Shown: piece by piece, positions 8,452 to 16,512 of the stretch
Layout: the number at the start of each line of letters is the position of its first letter
How positions within the stretch are numbered: the stretch's first letter is position 1
Assembly: GCA_030145595.1 (NCBI GenBank)
Contig: JAQYVG010000002.1
Location: 1 to 34,049 of the forward strand
From: Desulfobacterales bacterium
Lineage (GTDB): Bacteria; Desulfobacterota; Desulfobacteria; Desulfobacterales; UBA11574
Direction: 5' to 3'
DNA: 34,049 nucleotides
Notes under the pieces: generated by a model
Seen by the model: the letters and a program-made list of their open reading frames with translations, nothing else
Database searches by the model: none
Told to the model about the DNA's origin: nothing
Program-made: the position numbers and the translations under genes

Positions 8452-8685
8452 ATTATCTGTCAGCGGAATGGATGATCTTTTTTTAAGGCGTGTGCTGTTT
8501 GAGTGTATTAGGGATCCGTTAGAAAGAACAGACGCTTGCCGCAATTGTTTCATAGCAAACGATAGCCCTTCGTAAAGTAAACCTGTTGTTTTTTGTGATA
8601 AAAGCCTCTGTTCTTTCTTTACGAGCCCTTATACGCGAGTTCACACGGTTTAAAAAAAGATTTTCCATGCAGCGATCATTTGAGA
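8452..8685 (+). repeat. Palindromic element B, copy 2
   Basis: Core 8470-8666 is 197 bp, the same length as copy 1. The arms at 8470-8494 and 8642-8666 are imperfect here (four mismatches). It shares the left flank ATTATCTGTCAGCGGAATGG with copy 1. It lies between the M16C start and the next minus-strand gene and fills most of that 351-bp gap. Flanking it is a further inverted pair (8425-8440 against 8685-8700, 14 of 16 complementary), so the whole 276-bp stretch can fold as one hairpin. Confidence 0.8.
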
Positions 8686-8736
8686 AAACTCCCCGACTCC
8701 TGACTTATTTATCAAATTATTAACTGCCCAAAGGCT

Positions 8737-9126
8737 TTAAGAAGCTAGATAGATTCCACGACTTTTGCGAACAATTTTGCCCATCTTGTGAAGCCGAAAA
8801 ATAATATTGCGAAGCTTTTTTTCTCCAAAACCGGTGCGGGCCTGAATTTCGGCAAACCCTACACCTTTTCGGAAACGTTTAATAACATCCAGCGTGATGT
8901 CAGCCGAAGTCGCGGCAGATCTGCCGGCGATTGTCCTGCCTTTGGCCGCCTTGGAGCCGGAAACCCGACGGCTCTTACCGGCGGCTGCTGGTTTGATCAG
9001 CTTTTCCAATCGATCCATTTTGGCCATCAGTTTGTCAATATCTTTCCGAGTAGGGATGTTGTAGTATTGCATGAAGAATTTAACCATGGCATCAAAACTT
9101 ATTGATTTTCCCTTTCTCCTCGTCAT
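8737..9126 (-). CDS. Small basic coiled-coil and winged-helix protein, possible nucleoid-associated protein
   Basis: The 129 residues have three parts. The first (1-45) is a predicted amphipathic helix with NIPTRKDIDKLMAKMDRLEKL, resembling phasin-type helices. The second (45-78) is a basic linker rich in Lys, Arg, Ser, Ala and Gly. The third (80-129) is a winged-helix-like domain, DVIKRFRKGVGFAEIQARTG then LRNIIFRLHKMGKIVRKSRG. The same plan and C-terminal motif (LYKLSNKGMIAAKSRGLYV) occur in the protein at 13558-14043, so the two are paralogues. Start 9126 is chosen because CCAAGGAGAATAAC immediately precedes that ATG; an ATG at 9171 lacks a comparable site. DNA binding is inferred from charge and fold. 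Specific function is unknown. Confidence 0.75.
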   Translation of the reverse strand: MTRRKGKSISFDAMVKFFMQYYNIPTRKDIDKLMAKMDRLEKLIKPAAAGKSRRVSGSKAAKGRTIAGRSAATSADITLDVIKRFRKGVGFAEIQARTGFGEKKLRNIIFRLHKMGKIVRKSRGIYLAS

Positions 9127-9306
9127 GTTATTCTCCTTGGATAGTGAGTATCTATGGCTGCAACGAAACAATAATATCTAAAAAAACTAATTGATTATAT
9201 TTAAAAAGTCAAGTACACCACAGACTGGAAATTTTAGCAACGTTGCATTATAAAATCGCTTGGCAAACCAACCCCTCATGACATTAATTACGAACACGAA
9301 AAGAGT

Positions 9307-10155
9307 ATGATATCTCCCAGAATACTTCTTGCGGCTCATAATATGCGGCCCAAGAAGCAACTCGGCCAAAATTTTTTGACGGAGCCGACCACCGCAGAAA
9401 TGATTGTCAGCCGTAGCGGAATATTGCCCGAGGATGTCGTTCTGGAAATCGGGTCCGGTCTCGGCGCCCTTACTATCCCTGTGGCTCGGACCGTTAAGAA
9501 GGTCTATGCGGTTGAAAAAGATCGTCAAATTTTAGACATTCTTAAAACCCAACTGCTTGTCAATAAACTTTCAAATGTTGTTTTAATGGGAGAAAATATA
9601 CTTAAGATCGATATTCAGGCGCTGGTTGAAAACATGCGCCGTAAAATCGTCGTCATGGGGAATCTTCCCTACAACATCTCTTCCCAAGTTCTTGTTCAAC
9701 TTATAGCTTCCAGAAGCGTGGTATCCCGAGCCGTTCTTATGTTCCAGAAAGAACTGGCCCAACGCATTACCGCTTACCCTGGCTGTAAGGAATATGGACG
9801 ACTTACGGTTATGCTGCGGTACTGCAGCGATATAAAAAAACTAGCCGACGTCAAGGCTGCTCTTTTCTTCCCGAAACCGAAAGTCGATTCCGAGGTTCTT
9901 GAATTCATTTTTAAATCATCACCAGAAATATCGGCACATGATGAAAACTTCCTTTTCAAGGTCATCAAAGCAGGTTTCGGCAATAGAAGAAAAACCCTTA
10001 AAAACGCGCTTACCGCCAGTCAGCTCAACCTTGATTCCAAGACAGCCGCCCAATTACTGCAACGTTCGGATATTGACCCTGAACGCCGTGCCGAAACTCT
10101 GGACGTCGCAGAGTTTGTCAAATTAAGCAACACCCTGCTGCATTTAGATATTTGA
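9307..10155 (+). CDS. ksgA: 16S rRNA A1518/A1519 N6-dimethyltransferase RsmA (KsgA)
   Basis: This 282-residue SAM-dependent enzyme dimethylates two adjacent adenines in the terminal helix of 16S rRNA late in small-subunit assembly. Motifs seen are KKQLGQNFL (17-24), the SAM loop EIGSGLGALT (47-56), the acidic AVEKD end of the second strand, and the catalytic NLPYNISS (119-125). The C-terminal helical domain includes FGNRRKTLKNAL. Start 9307 has a modest AAAAGAG; Met13 (MRPKKQ) is an alternative that would give the usual N-terminus. It stands alone on the + strand, convergent with the M16 gene downstream. Confidence 0.96.
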   Translation: MISPRILLAAHNMRPKKQLGQNFLTEPTTAEMIVSRSGILPEDVVLEIGSGLGALTIPVARTVKKVYAVEKDRQILDILKTQLLVNKLSNVVLMGENILKIDIQALVENMRRKIVVMGNLPYNISSQVLVQLIASRSVVSRAVLMFQKELAQRITAYPGCKEYGRLTVMLRYCSDIKKLADVKAALFFPKPKVDSEVLEFIFKSSPEISAHDENFLFKVIKAGFGNRRKTLKNALTASQLNLDSKTAAQLLQRSDIDPERRAETLDVAEFVKLSNTLLHLDI

Positions 10156-10173
10156 GAAGCCGGAAAGATTTTT

Positions 10174-10223
10174 CCATAATGCTTTGTGAATTAGCGCAAT
10201 GGATGATCAGATTTTAAGGTGCG
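10174..10223 (+). repeat. Truncated left end of palindromic element B
   Basis: Fifty bases match the left end of copy 3 (27490-27539) with only a few changes: CCATAATGCTT, ATTAGCGNAANGGATGATCA and GATTTTAA are shared. No right arm follows. The match stops 7 bp before the stop codon of the convergent M16 gene at 10231. It is a decayed or deleted copy between ksgA and the M16 peptidase. Confidence 0.65.
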
Positions 10224-10230
10224 TAATGCA

Positions 10231-13176
10231 TTATTTTTCTTTTTTTGGTTTTACGATAATGACTGCCGCCTTGCTATTGTCCAGGTATTGCCTGGCAAGC
10301 GCCGACAACTCTTCTTTTGTAATCGAAGCATAATCCGGCATTATTGTCCGGCTCCATTCGAGCTGCTGAGGATGTTGTTCCGAGCCGTTGAGAACCGTAT
10401 TTAACCAGTAGCCATTCTTACGCTTCATATCTTTAATGCTGGTGAGTGTTGGAGTCACGGCCCGTCTCAACGCGTCCTGGGAAGCGCCATTTTCAGCAAG
10501 ATCCGCAATTAATTTTTTTACAACACCAACAACCATATCGACTTCTTCCGGGTCGACATGTATCATGATCTGGAATACGCCATATCCCGGGTAAGCTCGT
10601 TTCGGACTGTTAAAGGCAAATGCGGAATAAGCTGCTCCCAGTTTTTCCCGGACCTCCTCACGAAGTTCGTCAGAAACGATATCTGCCAGGATAGCAAAAC
10701 GGCGTGTTCTTCCGATATTCCACAAATCTTCCGATGGGTAGGCGATAACTACCAGGCCCTTGGGTATTTCTGTCTCAACGGGTATCAGCAGAGATTGATT
10801 ATCCGGAAATTGAGGCAAACGTGATGACTTTTCTGTAAATGCGCTTGGCTTTTTAGAAAGATTGCCAAGATATTTAGACGCTGTTTTGACTACATTTTCG
10901 ACATCAAAGTCTCCCACTATCGATACTTCAATATCTTCCGTTTTCAATGAAGCCTCGAACCATGATCGCACATGATCAAGCGTAGATTGCTTGAATCTTC
11001 TGTAATCAGGAAGACCAAAGCGGCTGTCGTCCCCGGCAAGAAAGCGATTTCCGGTAAGTACCATGGCCCCCTTGATGGAACTTGCGAGTCTTTGGTATTG
11101 TTGTTTGAAGCGTTCCAAGGAAAGGTTATAGGCATCTTTGCGAAAACCTGGATCAACCAGATGGGCGTATAGCAGTTGAAAAAGCAGAGGCACTTCTTCG
11201 GGAACAGTTTTGCCCGTGAAATAAAAGCGGTCTTCCCCAATACTGAAATTGACCGTCGTATTTTTCCCAGCCATGGCCAACTCTATTTCATTCTTGTCGA
11301 GTGTGCCGAGTCCGCTTTCATTAATAACCATTGTGGTAAGAGAGGCCAGCCCGGCCTTATGGGCCGGTTCGGCCGACCGGCCCATACCAAAAGCAAGCTT
11401 AACCAAAACTTCATCAGCCTCAAAATCTGTCTTTTTGAGGTTCAGACGCACCCCGTTTTCAAAGTCAATCTGGACAATTCCAAGATCAGGCAATGCTGAT
11501 CGATTTACAATCCGGCCTGCTTTTGCAGGTTCGGAAAGATAAGGAAACATCACTGCTTTAGATTCAGGCGGCCTTGATACTGTAACTTTATGGCTCCTGT
11601 TATAGGTTGCCAGTATCTGCTGCTCAGGTTTTTTGTCCCTGCCGGTCAGATCGGCATTGCCTGTTACAAGGATCAGTCTATGGTTGGGTGACCACGTTTT
11701 TTTGAAAGCATCGTGAACATTTTTTAGTGTCAGGGATTTGAGCAACGGTGTAAAAAGTTCTTTTTTCTGTGAAGGCGACATGAAAACCCTGTCGGCGTTC
11801 AGTGACCACATTATTCTGCGTGCCAGATGCCGGCTGTCGCGTGTCGGAGCCTTTTTAACCGCCAGGTCAAGTTCTGAAAGAATATTCTTTTTCACCCTTT
11901 CGAGCTCTGATTTTACAAACCCGTATTCCAATGCCTGTCGTAAGGTTTGTTCGATAAGCACAAGTGATTTCTCCCAGTTCTCCGGACTGCTCTCGGCAGC
12001 TATGTCGGCATATTTAATTTGGTGTAAAAAAATACCGGAACTGATAGCTGCCGAAGTAAAAGGAGTGTTCGGTTCGCCGACCAGTCTGTCCAGCCTGTTC
12101 TGAACAATTCTGTCGGCAACATTTGCCGTCAACAAACTGCTTTGAAGGGCGAGAGAATCCGGCTTCCTTGGAATCTTTTTCATAACTTCAACGCTTATTT
12201 GGGTATTGCCGGTTTCCTGTTCAAAATGGTAGAATGATTTTAATCCCTTATGGTGAATTGGTCCTAAGTCGGGCTGTGGTTCGGGAGGTGCCCGGGGGGA
12301 TAAAGATGAAAATTTTTCTTCGATAAGCGCCGGCGCCAACTTAACGTCAAAGTCCCCCATCATAACAAGTATCATTTTTTCCGGGCGGTACCATGTATCG
12401 TAGAAAGCTTTAAGCTGCCTGCTATCGACATTGCGCAGAACTTTTTCAACACCGATTGGAAGTCTCTTCGATATTCTTGAGTCAGGAAACTCGAATTTCA
12501 TCGTCGCAACATGGGTTCGATACGACGCTGAATCCCTGGTTCGCTTTTCAGCCAGAACTACTCGCCGCTCTCTTAAAACCTCTGGCTGTAAGAGAAGCGC
12601 ACCTTTAGCATAGTCTTGCATTACAACAAGTCCTTGCTCCAGGCTTGCCCGGCTGCCTTCAGGCAGCAGGATATCATAACCGGTTTTATTAAAGCCGGTA
12701 TGAGCATTGGCATCGGGTCCAAATTGCATCCCGATGCTTTGGAAGTATTTTACAAGTTCTCCGGGTTGAAAATTCGTAGAACCGTTAAAGAGCATGTGTT
12801 CCAGAAAATGAGCCAAGCCCTGTTGAGAGTCTGATTCACTTGTTGAGCCTACTTGGACATTCAGGTGCATACTCACCCTGTCTTTGGGCTTATGATTTTC
12901 CAGTAATACATACCTGAATCCATTCTTCAGTGTTCCAAAAACAACGACAGGGTCAGGAGAAAGATCGCTTTTTTCATGGGGCCATGTATTTAGAGTGTCG
13001 ATTTTCTCAGAAGCAGCGGCGGCACTGGAAAGATGGATGGGGGAATTTTGAAAAAAAAAGCTGCTGTGGTTGTTGCCGGCACCTTGTTTGACGGAGAAAA
13101 AAAATAATGCAGTACCTATAATTGCAGCCCACGTGCAAAACCTTAGGATAAAAGGGCCAGATCGTTTTTTGGACAT
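10231..13176 (-). CDS. Membrane-anchored or exported M16 zinc peptidase (PqqL-like)
   Basis: This 981-residue protein begins with a basic stretch and a hydrophobic helix (about residues 9-30), so it is exported or anchored in the inner membrane. The first M16 domain has HFLEH (123-127) and the downstream Glu203/Glu210 pair in RERRVVLAEKR, supplying the third zinc ligand. GLAHFLEHMLFNGS and NAHTGFNKTGYDILLP are typical of long periplasmic M16 peptidases. The second, non-catalytic half contains REEVREKLGAAYSAFAF, which closes over substrate. GCAGGAG precedes the ATG. Likely role is degrading peptides in the envelope. It is convergent with ksgA. Confidence 0.92.
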   Translation of the reverse strand: MSKKRSGPFILRFCTWAAIIGTALFFFSVKQGAGNNHSSFFFQNSPIHLSSAAAASEKIDTLNTWPHEKSDLSPDPVVVFGTLKNGFRYVLLENHKPKDRVSMHLNVQVGSTSESDSQQGLAHFLEHMLFNGSTNFQPGELVKYFQSIGMQFGPDANAHTGFNKTGYDILLPEGSRASLEQGLVVMQDYAKGALLLQPEVLRERRVVLAEKRTRDSASYRTHVATMKFEFPDSRISKRLPIGVEKVLRNVDSRQLKAFYDTWYRPEKMILVMMGDFDVKLAPALIEEKFSSLSPRAPPEPQPDLGPIHHKGLKSFYHFEQETGNTQISVEVMKKIPRKPDSLALQSSLLTANVADRIVQNRLDRLVGEPNTPFTSAAISSGIFLHQIKYADIAAESSPENWEKSLVLIEQTLRQALEYGFVKSELERVKKNILSELDLAVKKAPTRDSRHLARRIMWSLNADRVFMSPSQKKELFTPLLKSLTLKNVHDAFKKTWSPNHRLILVTGNADLTGRDKKPEQQILATYNRSHKVTVSRPPESKAVMFPYLSEPAKAGRIVNRSALPDLGIVQIDFENGVRLNLKKTDFEADEVLVKLAFGMGRSAEPAHKAGLASLTTMVINESGLGTLDKNEIELAMAGKNTTVNFSIGEDRFYFTGKTVPEEVPLLFQLLYAHLVDPGFRKDAYNLSLERFKQQYQRLASSIKGAMVLTGNRFLAGDDSRFGLPDYRRFKQSTLDHVRSWFEASLKTEDIEVSIVGDFDVENVVKTASKYLGNLSKKPSAFTEKSSRLPQFPDNQSLLIPVETEIPKGLVVIAYPSEDLWNIGRTRRFAILADIVSDELREEVREKLGAAYSAFAFNSPKRAYPGYGVFQIMIHVDPEEVDMVVGVVKKLIADLAENGASQDALRRAVTPTLTSIKDMKRKNGYWLNTVLNGSEQHPQQLEWSRTIMPDYASITKEELSALARQYLDNSKAAVIIVKPKKEK

Positions 13177-13557
13177 AATTTTACTCCTGCTCTCCCGATT
13201 TCAATTGAGCTTTTTTCGCCCAATTGGGTGTCCGTTGTCCGTCGTGGGTTGCTAAGTCCATCGATTAATAAATTCGATATGGAGTTTTGGCTCGATTAGG
13301 GTTTTACGAAACAGCTATAGATAATATAAAACAGGTCATAGAAATAACAATGTCTCTGAAACAAATTTCGATAGAAATGAAAAGCCTTCATTCTGCTCGC
13401 TCAAAATATTAAACAGACTGAAGGCTTTTTTAGGACTTCCAAAGCGGTCGTCGCAAGAATACCAAGCATGGAACCATAACTGAGTCAAAGCTCGATTAAG
13501 TGTTATCCGTGATTGGTTTTAGGTAAAATATAAACGGAATACCCCAGATGCCGGCGA
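13177..13557. other. Intergenic region between histone-like gene and M16 peptidase gene
   Basis: The region has no open frame of interest. It holds a CAATTG pair around a T run (13202-13225), a short A-family piece with TGTCCGTTGTCCGTCGTGG (13228-13247), and the hairpin at 13381-13432 described separately. CTCGATTA words near 13293 and 13491 resemble other intergenic repeats in the window. Confidence 0.5.
13381..13432 (-). terminator. Probable intrinsic terminator, possibly bidirectional
   Basis: AAAGCCTTCA (13381-13390) pairs perfectly with TGAAGGCTTT (13419-13428), with T runs outside the stem on both strands. It lies 126 bp past the stop of the minus-strand histone-like gene and is the best terminator candidate for it. 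The 28-base loop is long for a terminator. Confidence 0.5.
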
Positions 13558-14043
13558 CTACTTCTTCACATAAAGGCCGCGCGACTTTGCAGCGATCATA
13601 CCTTTGTTTGAAAGCTTGTAAAGCGCGTTGCTAAGCTGTCTGGGATTAAGTTTTGTTTTTTCTTGCAGTGCAGCGACAGTAATGCCTTTACGGGCTTTTT
13701 TAATGGCGCCAAATACGGTGTCCAGAACAGTAGCTTTTTCCTTTGCTTCAACTTTTTTTGCAGGAGCCTTTTTCTTCGCCACTGCTTTTTTTGCAGGAGC
13801 CTTTTTCTTCGCCACTGCTTTTTTTGCAGGAGCTTTTTTCTTCGCCACTGCTTTTTTTGCAGGGGCCTTTTTCTTCGCCACGGCTTTTCTCACGGGAGCT
13901 TTCTTCTTCGCCACTGCTTTTTTTGCAGGAGCCGCTTTGGGGGCTTTAAGTTTATCTAACTGTTTTGTGATTTTATCTACCTGCTTGGAAAGCTTTGCCA
14001 GTGACTTAGATACGGTATTTACTTGCACTTTTAATTTCTTCAT
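13558..14043 (-). CDS. Lys/Ala-rich histone H1-like protein with coiled coil and winged-helix domain
   Basis: The 161 residues have three parts. Residues 1-33 form a heptad-like helix (VNTVSKSLAKLSKQVDKITK). A basic central region has six units of the 11-residue pattern APAKKAVAKKK, reminiscent of eukaryotic H1 tails and of bacterial AlgP, PhaF and Hc1-type proteins. The C-terminal domain (about 105-161) is winged-helix-like, with ITVAALQEKTKLNPRQLSNA and LYKLSNKGMIAAKSRGLYV. It is a paralogue of 8737-9126. The start has a strong AAGGAGG; an ATG-TAA pair lies between that site and the ATG used. Probably a nucleoid-associated DNA-binding protein; the target is unknown. The repeats at DNA level suggest variable length among strains. 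Confidence 0.8.
   Translation of the reverse strand: MKKLKVQVNTVSKSLAKLSKQVDKITKQLDKLKAPKAAPAKKAVAKKKAPVRKAVAKKKAPAKKAVAKKKAPAKKAVAKKKAPAKKAVAKKKAPAKKVEAKEKATVLDTVFGAIKKARKGITVAALQEKTKLNPRQLSNALYKLSNKGMIAAKSRGLYVKK
13752..13949. repeat. 33-bp in-frame tandem repeat, six units
   Basis: On the + strand the word GCAGGAGC or a close variant recurs exactly every 33 bp, at 13760, 13793, 13826, 13859, 13892 and 13925. Units 1-4 are nearly identical; unit 5 is diverged (CACGGGAGC). The unit encodes 11 residues of the basic linker, so gain or loss keeps the frame. Near-identity of the units implies recent expansion or homogenisation. Confidence 0.9.
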
Positions 14044-14448
14044 TTACATTTACCTCCTTAATAGGTTGATATTCTTAACAACAACGATGCTTCACTCTAA
14101 ATGCTATTTTATAGAATGTCAACCAAATCTGAAATTAAAATGTAATTCTTTCTACTTGTTAGTCCTGGTATTCCTTTTGTTGAGAATCTTGGAGGTTCGC
14201 CGGCGGGTAGTATAAAATCGCAGATTGATTTTATGATTTGTTGACAAAAACATGTCCATGTGAAAGAAAATCTTGCCCGGTTCGAGTCTTTATTTTTCAT
14301 AATCGCGGCTTTTTGAAGAACCCTGCAGCCCCGCTGAGCGGGATTTCCGCTGCGCGCCATCCCCGATGCTCGGGATCTACACTTCGCTCCGGCAAGCTGG
14401 CTGCGGGGTTAGCGAGCGCTGTGCAGCTCAAGGTTTAAAGTTATTATA
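14044..14448. other. Intergenic region with GC-rich palindromic repeat (14309-14410)
   Basis: The AT-rich first 265 bases hold the promoter side of the histone-like gene; no clear hexamers were chosen. At 14309-14410 AACCCTGCAGCC pairs with GGCTGCGGGGTT (one mismatch), enclosing CCCCGCTGAGCGGG and CCCCGATGCTCGGG. The inner part, read on the minus strand, is related to the 40-bp repeats upstream of alr (GGAGCGAAGTGTAGATCCCG against GGAGCGTAGCGGAAATCCCG). It lies directly upstream of the helicase gene. Confidence 0.5.
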
Positions 14449-16392
14449 ATGACGATGAAAGTCAATTCTAATATTCCTTATCACGAAGCACTGAATCCTT
14501 CTCAGCTGGAAGCGGTCAACTTCAACAAAGGGCCGCTGCTGGTGATCGCCGGCGCCGGCAGCGGGAAGACCAGAGCGCTTACTTACAGGGTTGCTCGTCT
14601 AGTGGAAAAGGGCGTTGCGCCGGATTCTATTCTTCTTTTGACATTTACCCGCAAAGCATCGTTTGAGATGCTGAAACGTGCTGCGCTGCTTTTAGACAAT
14701 CGATGCGAAAAGGTTGCGGGGGGAACATTTCACTCCTTCGCCAATACGGTATTGCGAAGATATGCGCCAAAAGTTGGGTTTAATCGCGATTACTCTATCC
14801 TCGACCGTGCTGATTCAGAAAGCCTGATAAGCATGTTGAGAAAAGAGATGACTTTCATTGCCGGGCACAGGTCCTTTCCAAGAAAGCAGACCCTGGCGAA
14901 CATTTTTGGACGGGCCGTCAATAAAGCTGTGCCGATTGAACTTGTCATTTTAAATGACTACCCGCATTTCGCTCACCATACTGAAGCAATAATTGCGCTT
15001 TCCAATGACTACAAAAGACACAAAGCCGAGCATTTTTTCTTCGATTATGATGACCTTCTTGTTTATTTGAAAACCCTTCTTAAAGATCATGCCGACATTT
15101 GTCACAGCATCTCTTCTACCTATCGCTATTTAATGATCGATGAATATCAAGATACCAATTTAATCCAGGCCGATATCATACGCTTGCTGGCCGCCAGCCA
15201 TCAGAATGTTATGGTAGTTGGCGACGATTCCCAGAGTATCTATGCTTTTAGAGGCGCCAATTTTAAAAATATCATGAATTTCCCTAAAATATTTCCCGGC
15301 ACCCATATCATCAGGCTCGAAGAAAACTATCGCAGTACTCAACCCATCTTAAACCTTACCAATGTGATTATTGAGCGGGCCACGGAAAAATATTCCAAAA
15401 TTCTTTTTACGCGTAGAATCGGAGGGTCTTTACCGGTACTTGTCAATGCTGTCAGTGAAAACAGCCAGTCGCGCTTTGTGGCTGAAAAAATTCGTAAGCT
15501 GAATCAAAGCGGCGTACCCTTGGGTCAGATTGCAGTACTTTTCCGGGCAAATTTTCATTCCTTTGATCTTGAGATTGAGCTCAGTCGTGACAATATCCCG
15601 TTTGCAAAAACAGGCGGTTTCAAATTCACTGAATCCGCACATATAAAAGATGTTTTGGCCCATCTGAAGGTGTTATGCAACCCATACGACAGAATCAGCT
15701 GGTATCGAATACTGCTGCTGCTGAGCCGCATAGGCCCCAAGAGCGCTCAGAACATCTATGCAGCGATATTGGCTGAACAGAAAGGATATAAAGGACTTTT
15801 CACAGTTAAAGCCAAAAACATCCTGACCGGGGACTTTCAGCGGTTAAAGGAATTTTTTAAGTTTATCGATTCTAAGACCATGTCCGTAGCTCAAGCCGGT
15901 GCGGCTGTCTTAAAGTACTACACACCTATTTTGAAAGATAAATATGACGATCATCCCAAAAGAACAAAGGATCTTGAACATTTTTTGACCATAATGGAAC
16001 GATACCTGAATATCGAATCATTTTTAACTGATATGGCCCTTGAACCACCCAGCACCAGTATCAACAACTCTCTTTCGCTGGATGATCCGGGTGATGGCCG
16101 CTTAATCCTTTCCACCGTACATTCGGCCAAAGGTCTTGAATGGCACACTGTTTTTATCATTTGGGCCTTAGACGGCCGCTTCCCCTCGATACACGCTTTG
16201 CACAGTTCGGAAGATTTCGAAGAAGAGTTAAGGCTTATGTATGTTGCCGCTACACGGGCCAGGGAGAATCTGTTTTTTATCTATCCGGGCCATGTTTACG
16301 ACAGAACCTCGGGCATGGTCCTTGGCCGTCCTTCCAGTTTTATCGCTGATATACCGGACAACATCCTCGCCCGTATTTCTCATGAACAATAG
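14449..16392 (+). CDS. UvrD/Rep-type superfamily 1 DNA helicase
   Basis: This 647-residue 3'-5' DNA helicase has the full SF1A motif set: Q motif LNPSQ (15-19), Walker A AGAGSGKT (34-41), Ia TFTRKAS, II DEYQDT (231-236), III VGDDSQSIYAFRGA (257-270), IV LEENYRST, V VHSAKGLEW (557-565) and VI YVAATRARE. It is shorter than UvrD or PcrA (about 720) because it ends soon after motif VI and lacks their C-terminal extension. It probably acts in repair or fork restart; which paralogue it is cannot be decided. Start choice (14449 or 14455) is uncertain because no good Shine-Dalgarno is close. Confidence 0.92.
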   Translation: MTMKVNSNIPYHEALNPSQLEAVNFNKGPLLVIAGAGSGKTRALTYRVARLVEKGVAPDSILLLTFTRKASFEMLKRAALLLDNRCEKVAGGTFHSFANTVLRRYAPKVGFNRDYSILDRADSESLISMLRKEMTFIAGHRSFPRKQTLANIFGRAVNKAVPIELVILNDYPHFAHHTEAIIALSNDYKRHKAEHFFFDYDDLLVYLKTLLKDHADICHSISSTYRYLMIDEYQDTNLIQADIIRLLAASHQNVMVVGDDSQSIYAFRGANFKNIMNFPKIFPGTHIIRLEENYRSTQPILNLTNVIIERATEKYSKILFTRRIGGSLPVLVNAVSENSQSRFVAEKIRKLNQSGVPLGQIAVLFRANFHSFDLEIELSRDNIPFAKTGGFKFTESAHIKDVLAHLKVLCNPYDRISWYRILLLLSRIGPKSAQNIYAAILAEQKGYKGLFTVKAKNILTGDFQRLKEFFKFIDSKTMSVAQAGAAVLKYYTPILKDKYDDHPKRTKDLEHFLTIMERYLNIESFLTDMALEPPSTSINNSLSLDDPGDGRLILSTVHSAKGLEWHTVFIIWALDGRFPSIHALHSSEDFEEELRLMYVAATRARENLFFIYPGHVYDRTSGMVLGRPSSFIADIPDNILARISHEQ

Positions 16393-16434
16393 CACGACAG
16401 GTACTTTTACTTAAATTGATATGCAACTTGGGCC

Positions 16435-16463
16435 TTGATATGTCCGTTCGGAAATTATATATT
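16435..16463 (+). promoter_or_regulatory. Sigma-70-type promoter for ald
   Basis: TTGATA (16435-16440), 17-base spacer, TATATT (16458-16463): five of six matches at -35 and five of six at -10 with ideal spacing. It lies about 50 bp upstream of the ald ATG in the 120-bp gap after the helicase gene, so ald need not depend on helicase transcription. Confidence 0.6.
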
Positions 16464-16512
16464 TAATAAATACTGCAAAGAAATTTATAATTTTTTCATA
16501 GCGGAGGTTGAA

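Noticed and set aside
13752..13949. Regular 33-bp repeats resembling a CRISPR array
   Set aside because: Units are contiguous with no spacers and encode an in-frame basic protein linker.
13628..14215. 195-codon plus-strand frame of Phe/Ala repeats
   Set aside because: It is the exact antisense of the Lys/Ala-rich histone-like gene; its repetitive composition follows from the 33-bp repeat.
14309..14410. Possible tRNA or small structured RNA gene
   Set aside because: GC-rich stems are present, but there is no cloverleaf, no TTCGAAT arm and no CCA end; it is better explained as a repeat related to 17644-17723.
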